DNA of 64,000 bases from Sanguinoderma infundibulare (GCA_032821775.1 JAVLRN010000011.1:2356001-2420000), one strand, 5' to 3'; positions 1 through 13,270 are shown, counted from the stretch's first letter. Notes: generated by a model from the sequence alone, not told the origin. Numbers and translations are program-made.

Positions 1-1356
1 TCCCTCATCCATACCAAACCCAACTTTCCTCCCAGACCATCCTCATCACCGGAACAACCGGTCGCCTTGGCTCCCACCTCCTCGCCCAGACCCTCGCAAA
101 CCCCGACACCGCCCGTGTTTACGCTTTGAATTATGATCCCACAGGAGACGCCACTCACCTCCGACACACTCAGCGACTCGCATTTCACGACCTCGGTTTG
201 AATCCAGCCATCCTCGACTCCCCAAGCGTCGTCTTCCACTACGCCGACCTCGCCAAGCCCTCGTTTGGCTTGCAAGAAGACACATTTCAAGAGGTACCGT
301 TCACAGTCTCTATCACTCGTCTCGTCGCGGCCTCTGATTGCATCCCAGATACGTTCGTCTGTCACCGCCATCATTCACAACGGTCGGTGCACATTTCTAT
401 ATCCTATCTTTTCTTTCTTACCCTGACTCGCATTCCCAGGATGGCGCGTCAACTTCAAGCTTCCACTGTCTTCGTTCGAGTCTTTGATCGCCGGCACCCG
501 TGGTTTAATCGATTTTGCGCTCACCTCGCCGATACCAGGCGGTCCCAAAATTCTGTTCGTCAGCTCCATCAGTTCACTGTTTGGTCAGACCTCTGCATAA
601 CCCATACCGTCTAATTTCTCACACCAGCAATAGGTTACTCTTGCGCGACTCCTGCTCCAGAAAGCCTCGACTTCGGTCCCGAATTTGCCGCTGGGCTTGG
701 TTATGGGGAGAGCAAGTGGGTTGCTGAGCAGGTCCTCTGGCGCGCTACACAGCAGACTGGTCTCCGCACGACCTCTGTGCGCGTGGGACAGCTGAGCGGA
801 GACAGTCGCGCCGGTGTCTGGAAGGTCAAGGAGTGGACTCCTTTGATGGTACGAACGAGCAAGAGGCTGGGCTGTGTCCCGGTCAAAGACGATGTAAGTT
901 CCTGGTGTTTCCTCTGCCAGGTTTCCGCTCACGGATGACGGCCTGCGCTCGTCTTCTCAGACTGTCTCCTGGCTGCCGATAGACGTGGCAAGCATGGCTC
1001 TTCTCGATATGCTTTGGAGCGACGAACCGATCCTACACCTCACCGCTCCGCGACCCACACCTTGGAACAACATCTTCGGAGCTATTGCCGCGCATCTCGA
1101 CCTCCCTGTCGTCCCTTCTTTCCAGTGGATGGGCAGATTGCGTCAATCTCCCCGTACCTCAGGTAACGCACGCGACCACGGGCATGTCCTCACTGAGTTT
1201 TTCGAGACGACGCTGGCGGAGAAAGCGGTCGTGTTTGGGACAGAGAAGGCTGTTGAGGTCTCGCGTACGCTCGCCGCATTCGGTTCATTGGACGTCGAGG
1301 ACGTGATGAAGTGGCTAGCGTACTGGGAGAGTATCGAGTTCTTGAACGTCGTTTAA
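1..1356 (+). CDS. NRPS-like reductase, C-terminal thioester-reductase domain (5' partial)
   Basis: This is the 3' part of a gene entering from the left edge. The product starts with the nucleotide-binding motif TGTTGRLG of an extended short-chain dehydrogenase fold. It continues through IIHNGWRVNF and FVSSISS to the catalytic-type GYGESKW (Tyr-x-x-x-Lys) and ends at ESIEFLNVV. This is the architecture of the R domain that closes fungal adenylate-forming reductases (A-T-R enzymes, related to aminoadipate reductase Lys2), which release a carrier-bound acyl group with NAD(P)H. Introns are evident at about 295-349, 395-440, 583-629 and 895-960. The adenylation and carrier domains must lie left of the window, so substrate cannot be guessed. 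The convergent TPMT-like gene may be an unrelated neighbour. The R domain is clear; an isolated SDR is much less likely. Confidence 0.85.
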
Positions 1357-1548
1357 CGTGTTAGATACTGTACTTTGTATAACGAACAAGTGTTGGTAAG
1401 TATGGTCTCAGGAGTCTGCCAGACGTTGTGGAAAATATCCAAAATGCGGTGGTTCGTCTGGAAGAAGCATAATGCTAGATTACGATAAAACTTTGTCACT
1501 GTACCGTAACATGGGCTGAGCAACTTGTCAGGCCATTGGAAGATGGCA

Positions 1549-2441
1549 TTAGAGTTTCCTCCTGACCACAATTCTCTCCCTTCCGTTGTGAGTTTCCGAA
1601 CTGACATCTGGAACCTTGTCCACAATGACCTCCCAACCGTCTCCGAGGACCTTGTCATAGTGTTCTGGAAGAACATAGAATGGGGGTCCGGTTCCAGTAT
1701 CTGGGTCGAGGGGGAAGACGAGAGTGATTAGGAAGCCACCAGACTTCACCAATTCCGCCATGTGACGTCCCCAGTCAGCCCGACGTGCGGGAGGAATTGC
1801 TACAAAGAAACTGCATGACAGATGAGACCCAAGTCGTGCCCTGGAAGGTGGCAGAGGCCTTACGTATAGTCGTAGATAAGGTCGAACTGGACTCCGTGTA
1901 TTGCGAAGAAGTCCGCCACCTCGAATCGGACGTCAACGTTTTCTTTCAAGGATGCAAGATGTCTAGACATCGAGATACGACACCATCAACATGACTGATA
2001 GAATCATATACGCCTGAGCCGACGACTCACGTTTGAGCCGCCGCGATGGCAGTTGGCGAAATATCGGTTCCAAGTGTCTTGAGACCAAGGGACTTTGCGA
2101 TGTAGATGGCATCATATCCCTGATGAGATGCGCATTGGAAGTGAGTATCTTCAATACCTCTATGGTTTTAGTGACGAACACGACCACATCCTGGAACGAG
2201 AGCGGTGCCACTTGTGGGCAGACGGAGTGACTGGTTGTCTAAAACCTCCTTTAAAGGAGGCTGGACGTGGCCTGCATCCCATGGCGTCACGTCGCTCTGC
2301 CTTCAGTAAAAAGTGAGTCTGATGTGCGAGGTTAAAATGTCCGAATGTTAAGACTTGCCATGCAAGGTCCCATCCATTCTCTTCGTCTTCCTTGATCATT
2401 TGGCGTAACTTGTCCATCGCACCTCGCCGGTCTTCTGCCAT
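1549..2441 (-). CDS. TPMT-like S-adenosylmethionine-dependent thiol methyltransferase
   Basis: Start is the ATG at 2441 (MAEDRRGAM). Spliced exons give SDVTPWDAGHVQPPL, the SAM-binding motif LVPGCGRGYDA, then GLKTLGTDISP and the C-terminal block PEHYDKVLGDGW, with an RERIVVRRKL end. This is the thiopurine S-methyltransferase superfamily as found in basidiomycetes. Family members transfer a methyl group from SAM to sulfur, halide or similar nucleophiles in the cytosol; the physiological substrate cannot be read from sequence. Four introns are needed. One interrupts the GCGR/GYD motif and uses the weak donor GTTCGT. Total length of about 235 residues is normal for the family. It converges with the reductase at its left and is transcribed in the same direction as the protease upstream. 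Splice sites were inferred from frame continuity. Confidence 0.88.
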
Positions 2442-3012
2442 GGTCGTGGTTGTTTGTAGCGACAGCTGTAATCGTGAGTCGTCGCAGTCAGTGATGAACA
2501 CGACCGCCTTTCCACTATGAGCGTGTGCCAGTGGCTGACTTTCGTTAGTCATGCCAGTCACGAGCAGCCTCCTGCAGGTGCCGGCGGATATTCATATTAA
2601 TCCATCAGCTCAAGGAAACAGGATTGACCACAGTACGCTCTTTAGTGAACTCATGCATCATGGCTAGGCCTGAAGCTTGAAGAACAAAGTGAAGGAGCGT
2701 TAAACCTCGGCGAGGCGCTGCGTTGCTTCCTCTCGGTTGAACTGATAGTGCTAGTAGACGCCCGACAGCAGCCATGCAAGTATACTCTTCGGAGTCTTGG
2801 GTGTCTGGCCCTGGCGTCGCCGCGTATTCAGGCCTGTCCGATGTCATGCACAGTAATTAATATAAGTGTCCTGCAATGCCGAATGTCTTGTCAGAGCTCT
2901 CGAACGAGCACTTCGTCCAATCGTTGCTCCGTAAACGTAATACCAGTAGAGATGCTGAGGGGCCCACCGCAAATCTGTGGACTCGCGGGTTCTTTCGATA
3001 GATGGAGATGTG
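2442..3012. other. Intergenic, 571 bp
   Basis: This lies between the methyltransferase start and the protease stop, both on the minus strand. It should hold the methyltransferase promoter and the protease 3' UTR. Short open frames on both strands show no recognisable family or conserved motif. Confidence 0.5.
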
Positions 3013-5077
3013 TCAAAGAGATTTTATAAAACTGAGGACTACACAACACCCCGTTAACGTACCGACACTGGCATGAACCAGCCTTCTCCATACCGCCTTT
3101 CGCCTCTCCGTTCGGTGGGGCATAGAAGGGGGATTGGTCGGCAGGACCCGCTCCGTGTCGAGCGGGGAAGCCTCTAGACGATCCAGTGTCAAAGCTTCCC
3201 CGTCAGCTCCGTCGCTACGCAAGAATCCCCACCAGTCGCAAAGGAGGTCAAATAATTGGCCTCCATCGAGGAAGGGGAGAGGAAGAAGATTGAAGAAGTA
3301 CAGTGAGAGGGAGAGGATTTTGAGATACCTGAAGCATACTAGATCAACAACAGCCGTGGATCTTCACAGCGCTGAAAGCACGTACATGATAAAGGTATTC
3401 CAGACGACTGGCAGGCTTAAGGGTAATAGCCGGTACGCAGGCATCCAGTCGCCGACCTCAACTGCATATACCGTCAACATCAGCAAGCAGCGCGGCTGAG
3501 TGACGGATACGAACCTTCATGCAAAATTTCAGAAGGATCTCCTTGCCACACGAGTTTCCTCTCCACGTCTTTCTCGTCCGTTCTCAGCCAGGGCGGCAAA
3601 TGCATAGTCAGCGATACAAGCTCCTGGTCACCACGAGGCCGGATGCAAAGCTGGCCGTGACCACAATCTACAGCGGACGTGCAGCGGCGACGAGGTGAAG
3701 TATCGGAGGGATCGAGAAATAGCAGCGGGTCAACGCATCGTTGGATTGGGGGATCACCGGTCGGAGCAAAGCAAGATTGAGAGGATACCTCTGAGCGCCG
3801 GACGGTACAACATGTCGCGTTTTGTACTGCGCAAGGCAGGTTAAGACTTGTGCTGACATGTGATGAACACACAGACCGACCTGCAAACCAAGGCTCGTCT
3901 ACGCACCAGCCCAGGGCGGGCATGGATGAATGCCGGCTATTGGACAAAAGAGATAGCCAGATAGTGGCAGCACCTCCAGGGCCATCAAGGGCAGCATCTC
4001 CTACTTTGTAGATGACTGAACCGATAGGAAGGTGGGCGTGTAAGGGCGAGTTCTACGGATGAAAGTTGAGTAAAGAATGAATGGAAGAGTAATTGTTGGC
4101 GAACCTCATCGGTGTGGACGACTAGACGTCCATAGGCGCTGACGTCTTGATATCCAAGAAGAGGCCAGAGAATATGAGAAAGATTGGCGGAGGTGATAGC
4201 AGCGATGAAGAGCCAGAGAAGGAGGTTGTGGAAGGCTCCTGCGGAAATGATGCGGAGACGGGGCCGAGGAGGGAGGGATTGAGTGTCTTGAGCAGAGAAG
4301 GAGACGAAGGCTGAAGGTAGGAGGACGGTTAAGCCGAGGCCGGCAGAGGTGAGTAGGACGGAGTCTCTGGAATGAATGATGAGAGAGGCCAGGATATTGA
4401 AGAAGCGGCAAGACATACAAAGCGGCAGCTAATGCATGGCCTGCTTCATGGACGATCTGAGTGGCGAGGAGGGCGAGAAGGAGGATGGGGAGATGGTGGA
4501 GCGGGGTTGTCACTCCAGGGATCTAACTTGGACAACAGGAGATGAGGGACGGGGTCATGTTTGGACGGCATGGACTCACGATGAGCTGCAAAGGCGGGTT
4601 GGGTGAAGTGCTCGGGGACAGGATGGGGGGTGTCTCATCGAACGAAACGTGCCTCTTGCGGAGAGAAAGGGGGGTGGACGGAAGATGGGTTTGGCTCGAG
4701 TTGAGATGGAAGGACAAGGCGAGCTGGAAAGTGGTGAAAAGTAACAGGACGACTGAGGCGAGCATACCGAATATTGCCAGCGCACTGCCTGCGTCAAAGA
4801 CGAGGACGAGGAGAGTCCTGGCCCGGCTACGCCTCAAACGAGTGGCAAAATATTGATGGGAAGCGTTGCATGCTGTCGAATGGAATCCAAGATGGAAGTT
4901 GGAGAGGGTAATTCGAGTGGTACGCGTCCGAAAGAGCTCCAGGGATAGGGACGGTGTTGAAGACGTTGGAGCGGGGAGGAACGAAGATTTGGAGGAGCGG
5001 CGGCGATGGTGACGGACGGCGTAGAGGATGGTCCAGAAAACGGAGAGCAATGCGAGCAAGTTGTGGACGGGCCCCAT
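3013..5077 (-). CDS. Site-2 protease family intramembrane zinc metalloprotease (S2P / MBTPS2 type)
   Basis: The product carries the three hallmarks of S2P. The zinc motif HEAGH is in QIVHEAGHALAA (about 4434-4455). The segment LRIISAGAFHNLLLWL follows. The third zinc ligand is in NLLPLPFLDGGQL (about 3255-3290). N-terminal hydrophobic segments precede a long cysteine-rich region with ALGWCVDEPWF and further Cys pairs, as in the luminal loop of eukaryotic S2P. The last transmembrane region precedes the stop at 3013. Several introns were removed by frame continuity; start ATG is at 5077. The enzyme would cut membrane-anchored transcription factors, classically SREBP, inside the Golgi membrane. 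In basidiomycetes this route controls sterol and low-oxygen responses, so that role is the default inference. Head-to-head with myosin. Confidence 0.9.
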
Positions 5078-5356
5078 GGCCGGCTTGAAAGCGGCGGTTG
5101 AGAGTCAGACGAGCTCAGGACGGAGCTCGTCGTCCAACTCAGTAAGGCTCGTCGGCCCGGCTGGGCAAAGGCTGCGGTCCGGGATGGGCGGCAAAGGGGG
5201 AGTGGCCAAATGGGGAATGCTATTACGACGCGTTCGGTCTCGACTGGCGGTGTTGGACTGCGAGCGAGTACGCGACTGTCTCTCCTCCGTCCCTCGCCCT
5301 CTCCCTCGCCCTCGCCCTCTTCTGCTCTCATCTCTTCCGAGCCGAGGCATCCAGAC
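5078..5356. promoter_or_regulatory. Divergent promoter region between S2P and myosin genes
   Basis: Only 279 bp separate the two opposite ATGs, so both 5' UTRs and promoters must share this space. A strongly pyrimidine-rich run (repeated CCTCGCCCT-type units, about 5280-5330) precedes the myosin ATG, resembling the CT-rich core promoters common in filamentous fungi. No clear TATA box is visible. Confidence 0.5.
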
Positions 5357-8300
5357 ATGCCCGCTCCAAGACCCTCTCAGAGCGCAGAGGCCGCACGAGC
5401 TGCCGCCGCACAGGCCGAATTCAACGAGAAGAAGTGGGTCTGGGTCCCCGACGACAAGGATGGCTACCTCGCAGGTTGGGTCGTAAACGAGCGAGACGAC
5501 CATGGCGAAGTCGTTATGGCTTCCGGAGGCGAGGTCCGTGTCTCATCATCTCAGTCCTCACTTTCAATCCGACCCTCTTCTCCCACAAGATCCGCAAGGT
5601 CCCTCTCTACGCCTTGTCCAAGATGAATCCACCAAAGTTTGACAGAGTAGATGACATTGCCGATCTCACCTTCTTGAACGAGGCCAGCGTCGTACATAAC
5701 CTTCGTTTGCGATATGGCTCCGGGGCCATCTATGTGAGCTTCCATTGGCGTCCATCCATCCTTCCCGTTCCCCTGCCTAATGCCTTCCTCCCTGCTAGAC
5801 ATATTCCGGTCTCTTCTTGGTTGCTGTAAATCCATACCAGTCATTACCCCTCTACTCGGACGCCATCGTTCACCAATACCGTGGCAAGCGTCGCGACGAG
5901 AATCCTCCTCATATATTCGCAGTCGCAGAACGCGCTTGGGTCAACATGGGCGACGAGCGAGAGAATCAGAGTATCCTCATCACGCATGTCCTTCCGCCTT
6001 TTATCCACACCCTTTCCTAACCCTTCTCTCTAGTGGCGAATCCGGCGCAGGCAAGACCGAGAGCACAAAGAAAGTCATCCAATACCTCGCCGCAATCGCC
6101 ACCGACGCACACGCCCCCTCCGTCGCTCCTTCCCATTCCCAGTCCCCCTCACTCTCTAGCCCTACCTTCGCCTCCATCGTGCCCTCTGTCGGCCTTCCCC
6201 GTACTAGTTCTTTCCGCAAACACTCAAAGGCCACCTCCGTCAGCGGTACCGGTTCAGGCTTTGGCGGCCTCACCTCCAAAGGCCGTCTCGGCTTGCTCGA
6301 GAGACAGATCCTTCAGGCGAACCCTATTCTCGAAGCCTTCGGTAATGCTCAGACCCAACGTAACAACAACTCCAGTCGCTTCGGCAAGTTCATCCGCATC
6401 AGCTTCTCCCCCGATGGCAGCATCGCAGGTGCAAACATTGACTGGTATCTCCTCGAGAAGAGTCGAGTCGTCGTCCGTAGCGAAGCAGAACGTAGTTTCC
6501 ATGTATTTTATCAGCTCATGGACGGTGGTGGTAGTCTCAAAGGTCAGTCTCCGCCCTCGTTCCATGCTCGATAGTCATTGACAACAGTTCAGAGACATTG
6601 CTGCTGGACAGCGATGTGGAGGACTACGAGTACCTTAACAAGAGCAGGCGAGAAGTGGACGGCATCGATGACCTCGAGGAGTGGAATCTACTCAAGGTCG
6701 GTCTCGCTGCCAGTTCCCAGTGCAAGAGCTAACGCGGCTCACCCCAGGGCGCACTTGACACCGTTGGCTTCACGCCTTCAGAGCAGCTTGACCTCTTCCG
6801 CGTCGTAGCCGCTGTTCTCCACATAGGAAACATCGCCATTGCTGCCACACGCTCCGACGACGCGACCATGCCCGATCCATCCCAGGCAGAGCGCGTCTGC
6901 CATCTCCTTGGCCTCCCTCTCTCCGAGTTCACAAAGGCCGTTCTGCGACCTCGTGTTCTCGCCGGTCGCGAATGGGTCACCCAAGCCCGCACGCGCCAGC
7001 AGGCTCTCGACGAACTCGCCTCCCTTTGTAAGACGCTGTACGAGAAATCGTTCGGCATGCTTGTTGATCGCATCAACCGTGCCCTCGACCGCCCCTCGTC
7101 CAAGTCTACATTCATCGGCGTCCTCGATATCGCAGGCTTCGAGATCTTTGACGTCAACGGCTACGAACAGCTTCTGATCAACTACACCAATGAGAAGCTC
7201 CAGCAGTTCTTTAATCACCACATGTTCGTCCTCGAGCAGGAGGAATATGCGCGCGAAGGTATCGAATGGGACTACGTCAACTTTGGCTTGGATCTCCAGC
7301 CGACGATCGATCTCATCGAGTGCAGCGGTGCGACGATAGGCATCCTCAGCCTCCTCGACGAGGAGTGCATTATGCCTAAGGCCACGGACCGTACCTTTAC
7401 GAACAAGCTCCACGCGATCTGGGCAACCGAGCCACAGTCTGTCGAGGAACCGCACCCCGGCACGTTCAAGTACGAGCAGGCGCGATTCGAGCAGGGGTTC
7501 ATAGTGCATCATTACGCCGGACGGGTCGAGTACCGGACCGACGGCTGGCTCGAGAAGAACAAGGACCCGCTTAACGACAACCTCACCCGCGTCCTAGCTG
7601 GCTCCTCCGAGCGCTACATTGCCTCGCTCTTCGCCGAGTACAGTGACATGCCTTTGCCCACTGGTAACGCTCTGCACGCCGCAACGATCGGGAAGAAGCG
7701 CGTCACGAAGAAGGGCGCTTTCCGCACGGTCGGCCAGCGTCACAAGGAGCAGCTCTCGGTACTCATGACACAGCTCCAGGGTACCCAGCCCCACTTCGTC
7801 CGGTGCATTGTCCCGAACACGCTCAAGAAGCCCGGACGTGTCGACGTCCCGCTTGTACTAGACCAACTCCGGTGCAACGGTGTGCTAGAGGGTATCCGTA
7901 TCGCACGTCTCGGCTACCCAAATCGCTTGCCGTTCGTCGAGTTCCGCCAGCGATACGAAGTTCTCACACCAGGTATCATCCCTCCTGGATACATGGACGG
8001 CCGCAAAGCGTGCTTGCGCATGGTCGACGCGCTCGAGTTGGACAAGTCGATCTTCCGCATCGGCACGTCCAAGATCTTCTTCAAGGCGGGCGTTCTCGCC
8101 GAGCTCGAGGAGCGGAGGGACGCGTTGCTCTTTGACTTATTCTCGAGGATGCAGGCCGTCGCGCGGATGTTCACGGCGCGGAGACAGATGAAGAAGATTC
8201 TGAACCGTGCGGTTGCTATCCGGACAATCCAGCGAAACGCGAAGATCTACTGTGAACTCCGCGACTGGCCGTGGTGGAACCTTTACACGAAGGTGAGCAT

Positions 8301-11300
8301 TTCGATGTATCGACTAGATCAATCCTGACCACACGTGTTTCTTAGGTTCGACCTCTCCTGGCTGCAACGCGGAACGATGAGGAGCTCAGGAGAAAGGAGG
8401 CCGAGCTCATCCTTGCGAAGGAGCGCGCGGAGCGAGATCAACGCGAGCGCGAAGCCCTCGAGAGCCTCAAGATGCGTCTCGAGGCGGAGAAACGCAGGGT
8501 GGAGGAGAACCTCGAGGCCGAACGCGCCGTGGGCGTCGACAAGGACGCGCTCCTCGAGCGGACTAAGAAGCACGAACTCGAGCTAGAAGAGGAAATCCTC
8601 GCGCTCCAAGCGGACCTCGACACCCTCGACTCGCAGCTGGACCGCGCACTCAAGCTGCAGAAGGAGAGCGAGGAGAAGCACAAGACCCTCCAGGAAGCGT
8701 TCAATCAGGCGGCAGAGCATCTTGTGCGACTTGAGAGCGAGCAGAACGACTGGGTCGAGCGGGAGGAGAAGCTGAACAAGGACCTCGACGAGGCGCAGGA
8801 GGAGATCGACATCCTCGCCGCGGAGAAGGAAATGCTCGAGAAGCAAACCGAGGAACTCAAGAATCTGCTGGGGCAACGCGAGGAGGATCTCGGACGGGCC
8901 AAGGAGCGCATGGATTTGGCGATGTCCGACTTGGATACCAAGCTGACTGCAGAGCAACGGAACAAGTAAGTAGTAATATTAACCTTGACTCCTCACGCAT
9001 TCCGACTCATCATGGCCGATAACACAGGGACGCTCTCCGCGAAAAGGCTGATACGCTCGAGAAGGATACTCGTCAGCTCAAGGAGCAGCTCGCTGAGATG
9101 GCCCGTACCGCTACGGACTACTCCAACATGATCAAGAGCAAGGAGCAGCAGGCTGACAAGCTCTCCGACGAGCTTGACAAGTTCAAGGCCGATCGCGACG
9201 CGTTTCTGAGAGAGATCGCGGAGCTCCAGGCGACAATCGATACGCTCACTGCCCAGCTCGACTCCGAACGCAAGGACAAGCAGCGCAACACGAGTGCCCA
9301 GACCAAACTCCAGGCTGAACTTGATGAGCTTCGCGCTCTGCTCGAGGCCAAGGTCACAGAAGAGACTCGTCGCAGTGAGGTCGCGAAGAGCAAGGAGGAG
9401 GAGCTCGCGGACCTCCGCGCTCAGGTCTCTAAGCTGTCTGCAGATCTGACCGAGAGCCGGAGGGTCGCCGTCGAGACGCAGAACAAGCTCAAGGTCGAGC
9501 TCGAAACGATCACTCGCGAGCACAAGAATATCCAATCTAGCCACCAGTCTCTCTCGGATCGCGAACAGGCCAATCGCTCCCAGCTCAAGAAGACGGAGAC
9601 TGCGCTCGCCGAGGCCGATAAGTCTAAGCGCTCGCTCGAGTCGGAACTCCAGTCTGTTCGCTCCCGTGCGATCGACACGGACAATCAACTTGGCGAGGTC
9701 CAGAAGGCGAAAGAGGTAAGTAGTGCTGCAGATGGTATTCATGTTACCAAAGCTCAATACTTTGCTCTAATTCTTTAGAGTCTTGAACGTCAGCTTGCGA
9801 GCACCCAGTCTAGATATGCGGACTTCGAGGACGCTGCCCTCCAACTGGAGCGCGATAAGGCCGCTCTTGACCGCCAAGTTGAGACCCTCAAGAAGCAACT
9901 TGATGCAGAGACTACGAAGCGGATGAAGCTGGAGGAGACCGCATCGAAGCACAAGGCGGAGGCAAACCGGCTCAAGGACATCAACCTCAAGTTCGAGAAG
10001 GACATGAACCAGGTACTGAAGGACCTGAAGGCGCGCGAGTGGGATGTCAAGCAGCTCGAGGCGAAACAGGACAAGACCATCGTCGAACACGTCCACGTCT
10101 TGGAGGAGGCTAAGCGTGTCACCGATCGCCAACTGGCCGAAGCTCAAGTCGAGCTTCAGAAGCAGGCTGCCTACATTCGCTCCCTGGAGAAAGCTAAGAC
10201 GCGGTTGACGACCGAGGCCGAGGATCTCGCTCGCGAGAAGGCGAACGAGGAGCTCGCTATCCGTGTGAAGGAGAAGAAGGCTCGCGATCAGGAGGCGAAG
10301 GCAGCGCGCGCTCTCGCGGACTTTGAGAACGAGCGTCGTGCCCGTGAAGCCGCCGAGGTACACGTTCGGCGATTGCAAAACGAGCTCAAGGACTCGCATG
10401 CGCAGGTCGCTGAAGCTGAGCAGAGGATGATCGGCATCCAGAAGGCGAAGGACAACCTCGAGATCGAGCTGACGAGGCTGGCTGATGAGACCGAGGCCCC
10501 ACACTCATTTGCCAAGCTTCAGCGGCAGTACGAGTCGCGGATCAGCCAACTCGAGGCGCAGTTGGAGGAGTCGGACCTCGCGAAGTCTGCAGCTGCAAGG
10601 ATCAAGGAGCATGTCGATCGTCAGCACGCCGAGATCCGTAGGCTCATCATGAGCAGTGGTCCCAAGGACGACTCCTTCCGGACCCGGCTCCTTCGCGAGC
10701 TACAGCTTGCAGACGAAGAGATGGAACGGGAGCTCTCTCATCGGGCGCAGACTAAACATTTCACCGGCAATCGCACCGGCGAACAGACTCTGGCGAACGT
10801 TACCCCGACCAAGCCGCGCTCTAACGGCACCGTTCGCTTCAAGGACGGACCCCCTACCGAGATCCCTCGCACCCCCGACCGGCATGCTCAGGTCGACAAG
10901 CTGCGTCAACAGGTACAAGCCTTGGAGTTGCAGATGGCTGCTTCGACTCGGATTCGGCAGTACCTCGAGACGTCCCTCCGGGAGGTTACCGAAGAACTCC
11001 AGCACAGCGATGGTTCGAAACAGTCTATTGAGAATACACGTACGCGCCTTGCCAAGGAGAACGCACGCCTTGCCGAGCTGTTGGAGGAAGAGGCCGAAGC
11101 ACGTCGCGCCGCTCATGCTGCCCAGATTGACGGAGTGCAAGCAATGTGGGACCGTTTCCAAAACACGATCAACCAGGAACGCGAGAGCTACACGCGCCTG
11201 GAGGAGTCTCGAAAAGCTTTGGTATGTTCAGAAGCCCCAACGTTAAGGCGCGTGTCTAATATAGATATCCATAGGTGGTTCAGCAGCGCGCAGCTCAGAT

Positions 11301-13270
11301 GGAGGTCGAAGACCAGCGCCGCCAGGTGCAGGAGTTGACTTCTTCGAAGAAGCAACTGCAAGCCGACGTAAACTCGCTCAAGGAACGTCTGGACGCTGAG
11401 ATCCTTGCCAAGAACGACGAGATCGGTGAGCAGTTTCATTGTAGCGACGCCCGGCGACTCTGACCATCCGATCATAGCTATCAAGCGCAGTATCCAAGCG
11501 CGATTGCAAGAACTGGAGATCACGTCCTCTGCAACGTCCACCATCCATTCCGGTAGGCAAATATCACGAGATCTTGTTACTCGACTCTTACACGTCGGTT
11601 CTCGAAACAGAGCTGCAAGAAGCGATCGACGCGTACAAAGCAAAGACCGACGAGTACCTCAAGCGGTACGAGGAGGCTGAGATCAATCGCGCCAAGGCAG
11701 CTCGTGCAGAGGCTTTCGGTACGTCCGCAGTCGTCTTGATGCATACGTGACATTGACCTGGAAAATGTCTGTAGCTCGCCGTGCTCTTGCGGACGCCGAG
11801 AAGGCACAGGCAGAAGCCGTTGCAGACCGTCAAGTGACTGAACAGCGGTTGGAAAGTGCCGACCAGCGCATACAGGAACTCGAGCGTAAACTTGAGGAGG
11901 AAGGTCGCGAGACATCCGACCTTGCACTCCTACGCCAACGCCTCGCAGAAGAGATGGAGGACGAGCGCAAGCAGCACCACCAAGACATCGCAGAACGCGA
12001 CTTTGCCGCTGATCAGACACGCAAGAAGTACCAAGGTACGACTTCAGTTCTGGGTCGTTGCGTAGTACTCACCTAATGGACCATTTCAGGCGAACTTGCA
12101 CAGTTAAGCGAGGGTTAGTGTCCATAAGGAGAGCTAATTGCGTCAGTTGCTTACGCAACCATGCAGAGCTGCAGTCACAACGAGACACGATGAGTCGTCT
12201 ACGTGAAGAGAGCCGGAAACTCCGCTCCGATTACGACGAGTTGCAACTGCGCTACGACGACGAGGTGTACAACGGCGGGTCGTGGAAGAAGGACAAGGAA
12301 CGCCTGGAGACTAAGATCCAAGACGTTACAAAGGCGTACGACGCGTCGGTCGCAGCACAAGCCGAGCAGCAGTCGCAGATCGTCTCCCTTCACTCACAAG
12401 TTCGCGAGCTCCGTAGCGTACTCAACGACGCCGAGACCGACCGTGCGCTTCTCCAGAAAGCTCGCCGTGCGCTGCAAGCAGAGCTCGAAGCGATCAAGAT
12501 GGATTCTGTGGACACGAACAGGATGTCGTCCGATACGGAGCTTCAGCGTCTGCATCTGGAGAAACAGGATCTTGAACGTTCGCTTGAGGAGCAGGGCGAC
12601 CGTGTTTCAATGGCATTTGAGCGGATGAAGAAGGCGGAGGGGTACGCTAATGAGTGCCAGATCGAACTGGGGAAGATCCGTGTGGAGAATTCGGAGCTGG
12701 ACAAGATGAATGTAGGCATCTTCAACTATCGTCCCTGATTCGTCGCTGACAAGATGCAGGCCAACCTCGAGAAGCAGGTCAAGGACCTCAACGTCCGGAT
12801 CGTAGACCTTGAGACGAGGTCCTTGAATGCTCCTCGCCCAGCCACGACCTCAAGACGGTTGGAGTCCCGAATCGAAGAGCTGACAAGCCAGCTCAATCAG
12901 TCAACGAAGGATAGCTCGCGTATTCATCGTTCGGCGGACAAGGCTTTACAAGAAGCAGATCGTCAACGCTTGCGTCTGGAGGAAGAGGTAAAGAATTACG
13001 AATCCAAGATTGTATCCATGCGCCACACGATGGACGAGCTTGTATGTCATTCTCAAACAATTCTGGCTGTAGTAAAGCCACTGACGCTTCTCACAGCAAA
13101 CATCGGAGAACAACCTGCAGCTTGCAAAGCGTCGTGCCGAACGTGAGGCTGCAGACTTCAAGCAGAAGTCGCTCAACCTGGAGCGTGAGGTTGAGCGCCT
13201 TCGGAGTCGCCTTGAACGTCCCTCCAGCACCTTGCTTGGTTCGCCAGTCAGCTCTCCGCGGAAGCAATGA
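5357..13270 (+). CDS. Class II myosin heavy chain
   Basis: Long heavy chain, roughly 2,300 residues after removing about a dozen short introns. An N-terminal SH3-like segment ([18 protein letters not shown]) leads into a complete motor domain: P-loop [11 protein letters not shown] (about 6036-6070), switch [11 protein letters not shown] (about 6361), switch [10 protein letters not shown] (about 7125) and the actin-binding/converter region. An IQ-like neck follows, ending near WWNLYTKV, then a tail of heptad coiled coil to about 13250 with Ser-rich ends. This is conventional two-headed myosin, which drives actin-ring constriction at cytokinesis and septation. Start ATG at 5357 is preceded by a CT-rich promoter. 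Loop 1 after the P-loop carries a Ser/Pro-rich insertion of about 60 residues containing RTSSFRK. The long coiled-coil tail without a cargo domain argues against class I or V. Confidence 0.97.
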
